Source: UBA10110 sp964354145 | GTDB taxonomy: Bacteria > Patescibacteriota > Kazan-3B-28 > UBA10110 | NCBI GenBank assembly: GCA_964354145.1 | Contig: CAYGXX010000027.1 | Location: 1 to 9,474 of the forward strand | Direction: 5' to 3' | Length of the DNA stretch: 9,474 bases | In this document: piece after piece, positions 5,657-9,474 of the stretch | Layout of the letters: every line of letters begins with the position of its first letter | How positions within the stretch are numbered: the stretch's first letter is position 1 | The notes under the pieces: model-generated | Seen by the model: the letters and a program-made list of their open reading frames with translations, nothing else | What the model was told of the DNA's origin: nothing | Database searches by the model: none | Made by a program: the position numbers and the translations under genes

Positions 5657-5684
5657 GCCCCTTGATTATTCAAGGGGCTTTTTT
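5657..5684 (+). terminator. Intrinsic terminator of the propeller gene
   Basis: GCCCCTTGA (5657-5665), loop TTAT, then TCAAGGGGC (5670-5678) form a perfect nine-pair stem, followed by six T. It lies 49 bases after the stop codon. It is the only textbook rho-independent terminator in the window. Confidence 0.93.
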
Positions 5685-5724
5685 ATTTTATCCTTCCAAG
5701 TTCTATAATGAATCGTGATGTTTA

Positions 5725-5782
5725 GAACAGCTCCAAAACCCCTCCCAAAATCTCTTTGGGGGACACTAAAATCAAACTGTTC
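5725..5782. repeat. Inverted repeat with outer GAACAG/CTGTTC arms
   Basis: GAACAG (5725-5730) and CTGTTC (5777-5782) enclose an inner hairpin, CCCAAA (5744-5749) with TTTGGG (5755-5760), extended by CC/GG across a one-base bulge. No T run follows directly. Confidence 0.5.
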
Positions 5783-5844
5783 TGCCGGCAGACAAGATCC
5801 AATAACCGGTTTTTAAAAAAGTTAGAGCCTGATTTTCTGCCGGC
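5781..5844. repeat. TCTGCCGGCAGA palindrome and direct-repeat copy
   Basis: A perfect 12-bp palindrome at 5781-5792. Its first nine bases, TCTGCCGGC, recur in direct orientation at 5836-5844. Their function is unknown. They could be protein binding sites or repeat edges. Confidence 0.45.
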
Positions 5845-5862
5845 GGTTGTGGAAAGCGCGAT

Positions 5863-5923
5863 GCACCCCAGTACCAAACAAACCGGAAATTGCTAAGCCG
5901 CAATTTCAACGGTATGTTGGTGC
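5863..5923. repeat. Palindrome with dif-like geometry behind xer
   Basis: GAAATTGC (5886-5893) and GCAATTTC (5900-5907) are perfect inverted arms separated by the six bases TAAGCC. Outside them TACC (5872-5875)/GGTA (5911-5914) and GCACC (5863-5867)/GGTGC (5919-5923) can also pair. Two inverted arms with a six-base centre is the layout of Xer recombination sites, and this one lies 30 bases beyond the xer stop codon. On the minus strand the same hairpin is followed by a GT-rich, weak U-tract, so it might instead be a terminator for xer. Confidence 0.5.
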
Positions 5924-5937
5924 GGGGCAAGCCTCTT

Positions 5938-6867
5938 TTAGCCTTTTACTTTTTTGTATTTGTTGTGAAAGTTTCGATGCACTTCTTTAAGTTGGGGATT
6001 AGTGAGGTGGGTGTAGATTTGCGTAGTAGTGATAGATGAATGGCCGAGCATAGCTTGCACCGAGCGAATGTCCGCTCCATTTATTAGTAAATCTGTTGCG
6101 AAGCTGTGCCTAAGGACATGGGGAGTTACTTTTTTGACTATTCCAGCGGCGACGGCATGTTTTTGGACGATGCGTTGAATACTGCGAGGGGTTAAAGGTT
6201 CGTGCGGAGTTGCCCCAGCGTAGGAAATGAAAGCGGCTTCAGCGTTGTCGGTACGGCGGTTAAAATATTGTTTCACTAGACCAATCGCTTCGGGGGATAG
6301 AAAGACTACGCGGGGCTTATCGCCCTTGCCGCGGACCATAAATTCTCCGCGTTTGAGGTCGATGTGTTTACGAGTGAGATTAGTTAATTCCGACACCCGC
6401 AGACCGGTAGAAAATAAGACAGTTAAAATGGTTAAGTCGCGGAGGGATTCCAATTTATCGTCCTGGGGCACAGATTCAAAAATGCTGTTTAATTCATCTA
6501 ATGAAAGAAAGTCAATCTGGCGTTCGCTGGTTTTGGCGAGCTCTATTTTTTCGGCCGGCAAGGATTTAACATCTTGCTTAGCTAAAAACTTCAAAAAAGC
6601 CCGCAGAGCGATGATGTGGTAATTTTGGGTGATTAATTTTAGGGGTTTACCCGTACTGTCTTTAGTGTGATTTAAATATAGCCGGTATTTGCGAACTAAG
6701 GGCAGAGTAATGAGGGTAGGGGAAAATCTTTTAGTACCGTTGCGAGTGGCAAATTCAGCAAATCTGCCCAGATAATGGGCGTAGTTTTCAATGGTCTTAG
6801 GGCTACGGTTTTTCTCGATCTCTAAATAGTCCAGAAAATCGTCGATATGAGTTTCGGTAGCGTTCAT
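5938..6867 (-). CDS. XerC/XerD-type tyrosine recombinase
   Basis: A site-specific recombinase of 309 residues, the normal size for Xer proteins. In most bacteria these resolve chromosome dimers at dif sites. Residues of about 5-100 form the SAM-like, DNA-binding N-terminal domain (FLDYLEIEKNRSPKTIENY). Residues of about 118-300 are the catalytic domain with all expected residues: R157 (STGLRVSEL), K181 (RGKGDKPR), H250 and R253 (PHVLRHSFAT), H276 (LGHSS) and nucleophile Y285 (IYTHLT). The frame is open upstream to an ATG at 6981, but those 38 extra residues (GFPIKSGMTS and neighbours) are translations of a palindromic repeat. The ATG at 6867 fits the family start and has TACAAT six bases upstream. 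I cannot tell XerC from XerD, or a single-recombinase system, from sequence alone. A dif-like palindrome follows the gene. Confidence 0.92.
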   Translation of the reverse strand: MNATETHIDDFLDYLEIEKNRSPKTIENYAHYLGRFAEFATRNGTKRFSPTLITLPLVRKYRLYLNHTKDSTGKPLKLITQNYHIIALRAFLKFLAKQDVKSLPAEKIELAKTSERQIDFLSLDELNSIFESVPQDDKLESLRDLTILTVLFSTGLRVSELTNLTRKHIDLKRGEFMVRGKGDKPRVVFLSPEAIGLVKQYFNRRTDNAEAAFISYAGATPHEPLTPRSIQRIVQKHAVAAGIVKKVTPHVLRHSFATDLLINGADIRSVQAMLGHSSITTTQIYTHLTNPQLKEVHRNFHNKYKKVKG

Positions 6868-6873
6868 ATTTAT

Positions 6874-6879
6874 ATTGTA
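6874..6879 (-). promoter_or_regulatory. -10 hexamer of xer, likely leaderless
   Basis: The minus strand reads TACAAT (one mismatch to TATAAT), then six bases, then ATG at 6865-6867. There is no Shine-Dalgarno and no strong -35. The hexamer only makes sense with the shorter 309-residue start, which it supports. Confidence 0.5.
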
Positions 6880-6896
6880 CGACATAACTCGACTCG

Positions 6897-6920
6897 TCAT
6901 TCCCGACTTGATCGGGAATC
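6897..6920. repeat. Palindromic repeat GTCATTCCCGA...TCGGGAATC
   Basis: ATTCCCGA (6899-6906), loop CTTGA, TCGGGAAT (6912-6919), a perfect eight-pair stem. It has the same layout and loop as 1391-1411, with a compensated base difference in both arms. It lies just upstream of the xer promoter and generates the false N-terminal extension of that ORF. Confidence 0.8.
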
Positions 6921-6947
6921 CAGAAATAAAACTAAATATCTTTTTCG

Positions 6948-6975
6948 CCACCCATTTGTCCCGGCAAACGGGTGG
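6948..6975. repeat. Palindrome CCACCC...GGGTGG
   Basis: CCACCC (6948-6953) with GGGTGG (6970-6975), one A-C mismatch, then TTTG (6955-6958) with CAAA (6965-6968), closed by TCCCGG. It is another hairpin unit and no ORF is affected. Confidence 0.6.
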
Positions 6976-6986
6976 CCCCAAACCGG

Positions 6987-7128
6987 CCGCCCGACCTCCG
7001 TCGAGCTACCCATAATGTAAAATCGCCTTACCGCTAATGGGCCGAACTCCTCTGCTATACAGCAGAGTCAAACAACGGCCCCGCGACGGCGATTTTCCAA
7101 ATGGCTAACACTCGACTCCGGAGGGCGG
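6987..7128. repeat. Nested 142-bp inverted repeat
   Basis: The outer arms are CCGC (6987-6990)/GCGG (7125-7128), CCTCCG (6995-7000)/CGGAGG (7119-7124) and TCGAG (7001-7005)/CTCGA (7111-7115), with short bulges. Inside is a second, perfect set: AAAATCGCC (7019-7027)/GGCGATTTT (7088-7096), GGGCCG (7039-7044)/CGGCCC (7076-7081) and CTCTGCT (7050-7056)/AGCAGAG (7061-7067) around the loop ATAC. It looks like one palindromic element inserted in another, or one long structured RNA. It sits between xer and the M23 gene, both minus strand. Confidence 0.75.
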
Positions 7129-7145
7129 TAAAAAAGCAGGCCTAT

Positions 7146-7206
7146 TAACGGGGCGGTCCCCGGTTAGAGCTTCTCGGCTATCTGAGATGACCTACCTCTA
7201 ACGGGG
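7146..7206 (-). promoter_or_regulatory. Mutually exclusive hairpins at the 3' end of the M23 gene
   Basis: On the minus strand, segment A (7196-7206, CCCCGTTAGAG) spans the M23 stop codon and can pair with segment B (7158-7169, CTCTAACCGGGG). B can instead pair with segment C (7146-7153, CCCCGTTA) around the loop ACCG. A run of six T (minus strand, 7130-7135) follows ten bases after C. This resembles an attenuator or terminator pair in which the ribosome at the stop codon would mask A. The gap before the T run makes it an imperfect terminator. Confidence 0.4.
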
Positions 7207-8415
7207 TAGATAATCTAATGGATTCATTAGGGAACCGCTGTGGCGGATTTCGAAGTGAAGATGAGGGCCAGTGGAACGCCCCGTACTCCCCATAATGGCG
7301 ATCAGCTGCCCTTGTTGAACATAATCACCATTATTGACTTTAAATTGAGCTAGATGTCCATAATAAGTGGACCAGCCACTGCCATGATTAATGGCGATCA
7401 GATTGCCGTAACCACCGTTGTATCCGGTCTTAGTTTGAACTACCCCAGCCGCACTGGCATAAATTCCCCAGCCATTTAGTCGGTTAAGATCTAACGCCAT
7501 GTGCCCTCGGCGAGGCTTTTGACTAATAAAGTGGGTTGGGCTTTCGGTGGGCCAAATGAACTTACCCGTATACGGTATTGGGTTATAGGCAGGGACATTA
7601 ACTCCGGCGGAGGGTGATACTTGAGTCTTCGGGATAACTGCCCCAGGGATTAATAGTTCATCTCCGGCATGGATAGTTTCTTCGGCAGTCAGGCCGTTAT
7701 ATTTTTCGATGTCATCAACCTTCACTTTGTAGCGAGAGGCGAGACTGCTTAGGGTATCATTTTTCTTGACCGTCACATATAAGCCGTCAACTGGAGGGAT
7801 GCGCAGTTCCTGCCCGGTCTTCAGGGTATTACTGGAAAGATTATTAGCGTATTTGATAGTTAGGGCAGTCAAACCGAAATCGGCTGCCAATGTATTGAGC
7901 GATTCACCTGAACGCACAGTATATTTGATTGTTTCCTTGCGGGAGCTCCGGCTGATAATGGTGTCAGTTCCGCCTGTCTTAAAGAAATAATCACCGGTAG
8001 TGTCTAGGGGTACACTATATTCCTCTGCATTGAGAGGGTTGCCGAACTCCTCAATGCCGGCGATGGATGCTAATTGGGCGATGGTTCGATAACGTCCACC
8101 TGTGCCAGTGGCGGGTCCGCCAGTGTCTGATTGAGGATAGACCCTCAATCCAGAAATAATGACAATGGCCGCTAGACCAATGATCCACCAGCGGGTATTG
8201 TAAACCGCCAGGTGACGGGTCATCTGTTGTAAGCTCAACGCTTGTTTGCCACCAGATCCTTTACTAAGCTTAATGGTTTTTAGTCCACGTTTCCGATGTC
8301 CGAGCTGTTGCAGCAAGTCGGCGGCTGGCGAGAGATTAATTTTTGTGCCCCTTCCGCGATGGAGCCGAGAAGGGCGAAAAGGGGGTTGTCCCGAAATATT
8401 AATAGGTGTCCTCAC
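7198..8415 (-). CDS. Membrane-anchored LysM-LysM-M23 metallopeptidase
   Basis: A probable peptidoglycan hydrolase of 405 residues. Residues 1-74 are a basic cytoplasmic tail. One transmembrane helix lies at about 76-93 (WWIIGLAAIVIISGL). Two LysM domains at 164-207 and 213-257 would bind glycan chains (YTVRSGESLNTLA, VTVKKNDTLSSLA). The M23 (LytM/lysostaphin-like) domain follows at about 285-403. Zinc ligands expected in this family are present: H305 and D309 (HMALD) and the HLH motif H385/H387 (GPHLHFE), with H354 (YYGHL) as the other active-site histidine, so activity is likely. The start is GTG at 8413-8415. It keeps the full tail and has TATTCT six bases upstream, but no Shine-Dalgarno. 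Next upstream on the same strand is an Ig-like protein gene 140 bases away, probably another envelope protein. Confidence 0.92.
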   Translation of the reverse strand: MRTPINISGQPPFRPSRLHRGRGTKINLSPAADLLQQLGHRKRGLKTIKLSKGSGGKQALSLQQMTRHLAVYNTRWWIIGLAAIVIISGLRVYPQSDTGGPATGTGGRYRTIAQLASIAGIEEFGNPLNAEEYSVPLDTTGDYFFKTGGTDTIISRSSRKETIKYTVRSGESLNTLAADFGLTALTIKYANNLSSNTLKTGQELRIPPVDGLYVTVKKNDTLSSLASRYKVKVDDIEKYNGLTAEETIHAGDELLIPGAVIPKTQVSPSAGVNVPAYNPIPYTGKFIWPTESPTHFISQKPRRGHMALDLNRLNGWGIYASAAGVVQTKTGYNGGYGNLIAINHGSGWSTYYGHLAQFKVNNGDYVQQGQLIAIMGSTGRSTGPHLHFEIRHSGSLMNPLDYLPR

Positions 8416-8421
8416 GGTTTA

Positions 8422-8427
8422 AGAATA
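8422..8427 (-). promoter_or_regulatory. Possible -10 of the M23 gene, likely leaderless
   Basis: The minus strand reads TATTCT, then six bases, then GTG. The match to TATAAT is only four of six, so this is the weakest of the four cases, but the spacing is identical. A hairpin, GCGAGG/CCTCGC (8439-8444 with 8452-8457), lies just upstream. Confidence 0.4.
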
Positions 8428-8514
8428 GGCCAGAACTAGCGAGGGTCTTTGCCTCGCCCGTATATGATCTTAGATTTAAAAAGCCTATCAGGAAGCCTTC
8501 TACAACCAAGAGCT

Positions 8515-8559
8515 ATCCTAACACAAGGGGTATTATTTGTCAACGAGGGAAAATGTCAA
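8515..8559 (-). promoter_or_regulatory. TTGACA promoter upstream of the M23 gene
   Basis: On the minus strand a perfect TTGACA (plus-strand 8539-8544), an 18-base spacer and TAGGAT (8515-8520, four of six) form a plausible promoter starting near 8508, about 90 bases before the M23 start codon. A second TTGACA (8554-8559) overlaps the TGA stop of the preceding gene. It could give the M23 gene a second, leadered transcript. Confidence 0.45.
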
Positions 8560-9474
8560 TTTACCTGTATGGAAGCCACTTTTTCTGCCAGTATGCTTTC
8601 CCCAGTATCGGTGGTGATAATAAGAGATAATCGGTATAAACCGGGGTTTTTAGGGGCGGGGATAATGCCGCTGAAAACGCTAGATTGGTTGGCATCTTGC
8701 AGAGGATACCGACTATTGTTCAGCAGCAGATCGACAGTCTTGGTGTCTGACGAAACCGGTATGAAAAAGCGGAAGGTATCTCCGGCTTTGACCGGGTTAG
8801 GTTTAATGCGAAGGTTGCTTAGATCTATCTCTGGCTCGGGGGTTTGGATATCAATATTGATCGCCGGGCTCGCTGAGCTACGAATCCCATATTTATTAAT
8901 AGCAGTGGCGGTAATTTTGTGTTTACCTCGTTTAATGGCCTGCTGTAGGTTACCGGAGAAGCTGCCACTCTTATCTACTTCTAAAGTACTGTTTAACCCG
9001 GCGTCAATGTAAATTTCTACTTTAGTGTCAACCGGCGCCCGTCCGGAGATGATCGGGGTGGCGGTGTTGAATATGGCATTGTTAGTCGGAACTGTTACAG
9101 TCGGGGCAGTGGGAGGGGTAGGGTCAAAAGCCTCGATAGCTATATTTTTAGTCAGGTGTTTATAGGTAAACGCCAAAGCAATGAGTTGAGGCTGACTGGG
9201 GGCGCGGAGGAGAATACGTTTAGAAACGTCTGCGGGGACGGCAGTGGGTTTGGTGATGTCAGCTTGTCCGCTGAGGGTAGTTACAGCAATATCAGTGCCA
9301 TCTAACAACTGACCTTGAGTGTTTTTGAGTCGAACGTCAATATAAATCTGATTAATCCCGTTAGCGGGGATAATACTATTCTCGGGTTTAATGTCAAATT
9401 GGATCCGGGGAGTAGCGATGTTCATCCAAGAACGGTATAAGATCGATAATCCATCCGCATAAATAAAAGAGATG
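8556..9474 (-). CDS. Ig-like domain surface protein (5' end off window)
   Basis: The frame is open to the window edge, so the true start is probably outside. The first internal ATG (9425) would give 289 residues and has neither a Shine-Dalgarno nor a -10 at the six-base distance. The in-frame codons before it read ISFIYADGLSILYRSW. Numbered from that ATG, residues 6-100 resemble an invasin-type Ig fold (IIPANGINQIYIDVRLKNTQGQ), 106-193 a second Ig-like domain (PTAPTVTVPTNNAIFNTATP, ISGRAPVDTKVEIYID), and 199-288 a third beta-rich domain ending KVASIQVN. The domains are separated by proline-rich linkers. No catalytic motif is visible. Such arrays usually stand outside the membrane as adhesins, spacers or pilus-associated proteins. 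That role is inference, and the missing N-terminus may hold the decisive domain. Confidence 0.75.
   Translation of the reverse strand, partial: ISFIYADGLSILYRSWMNIATPRIQFDIKPENSIIPANGINQIYIDVRLKNTQGQLLDGTDIAVTTLSGQADITKPTAVPADVSKRILLRAPSQPQLIALAFTYKHLTKNIAIEAFDPTPPTAPTVTVPTNNAIFNTATPIISGRAPVDTKVEIYIDAGLNSTLEVDKSGSFSGNLQQAIKRGKHKITATAINKYGIRSSASPAINIDIQTPEPEIDLSNLRIKPNPVKAGDTFRFFIPVSSDTKTVDLLLNNSRYPLQDANQSSVFSGIIPAPKNPGLYRLSLIITTDTGESILAEKVASIQVN

Larger units (their letters stand above)
5608..5937. other. Convergent intergenic region between the propeller gene and xer
   Basis: This holds the propeller gene's terminator (5657-5684) and, beyond it, three palindromic structures listed separately. 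I see no gene. Everything from about 5725 to 5923 is organised in inverted or direct repeats. Confidence 0.7.
6868..7197. other. Intergenic region of four consecutive palindromic elements
   Basis: Between the start of xer and the end of the M23 gene, both on the minus strand, I see no gene. The sequence divides into the xer -10 (6874-6879) and four palindromic units, listed separately, with almost no unstructured sequence between them. Confidence 0.7.

Noticed and set aside
7136..7166. T-box riboswitch (ACCGC-containing hairpin)
   Set aside because: GGGGACCGCCCC superficially recalls the T-box antiterminator, but the AGGGTGGNACCGCG core is absent and no aminoacyl-tRNA synthetase or biosynthesis gene follows.
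7142..7206. Integron attC site (GTTAGAG and CTCTAAC near an integrase-like gene)
   Set aside because: The core motifs do not fit RYYYAAC/GTTRRRY at the end bases, the recombinase is a plain Xer without the IntI-specific insertion, and there is no cassette array.
8449..9012. 187-codon plus-strand ORF
   Set aside because: It overlaps the Ig-like gene antisense; the Ig-like frame has clear domain motifs and this one has none.

Overview
The window reads as chromosomal DNA of a small-genome bacterium. I lean towards the Candidate Phyla Radiation (Patescibacteria). The reasons are indirect: many palindromic dispersed repeats of the kinds common in those genomes (CCCTCCG...GGAGGG, GTCATTCC...GGAAT, AATAAAATTAC...GTAATTTTATT), several genes that seem to be transcribed without leaders, and a surface-oriented gene set. 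TGA is used as a stop (at the end of the Ig-like gene) and never appears inside a confident gene, so a TGA-recoded lineage is unlikely. The lineage call is inference.

Layout. 1-505: degenerate palindromes, a tRNA-Ile(GAT) on the minus strand with an apparent encoded CCA, a tRNA-like 5' half just upstream of it, and a possible small ORF. 506-1261 (+): recO, a recombinational repair mediator. 1262-1779: a gene-free, convergent intergenic region packed with hairpin-forming repeats, some nested in others. 1780-3294 (-): a polytopic membrane protein resembling GT-C glycosyltransferases. 3295-3594: a divergent intergenic region with one leaderless-type promoter (minus) and one TTGACA promoter plus strong Shine-Dalgarno (plus). 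3595-5607 (+): a lipoprotein with an N-terminal domain and seven near-identical blade repeats, closed by a strong intrinsic terminator. 5608-5937: palindromes, including a site with Xer/dif-like geometry just behind the recombinase gene. 5938-6867 (-): a XerC/XerD-type tyrosine recombinase. 6868-7197: four successive palindromic elements, one a 140-nt nested inverted repeat. 7198-8415 (-): a membrane-anchored LysM-LysM-M23 cell wall peptidase. 8556-9474 (-, truncated by the window edge): an Ig-like domain protein.

How the parts fit. recO and xer belong to DNA repair and chromosome maintenance. The M23 peptidase, Ig-like protein, propeller lipoprotein and GT-C-like protein belong to the envelope or cell surface. 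The confident genes are mostly separate transcription units. Four of them (recO, the GT-C-like gene, xer, M23) have a -10-like hexamer ending exactly six bases before the start codon and no convincing Shine-Dalgarno, which points to leaderless mRNAs. The propeller gene is the exception, with a long leader, a perfect Shine-Dalgarno, its own terminator and visibly GC-richer DNA, so it may have been acquired horizontally. I see no CRISPR array, no complete insertion sequence and no recognisable defence cassette. The most unusual content is the nested palindromes, the fixed promoter-to-start geometry, and the possible dif-like site beside xer.
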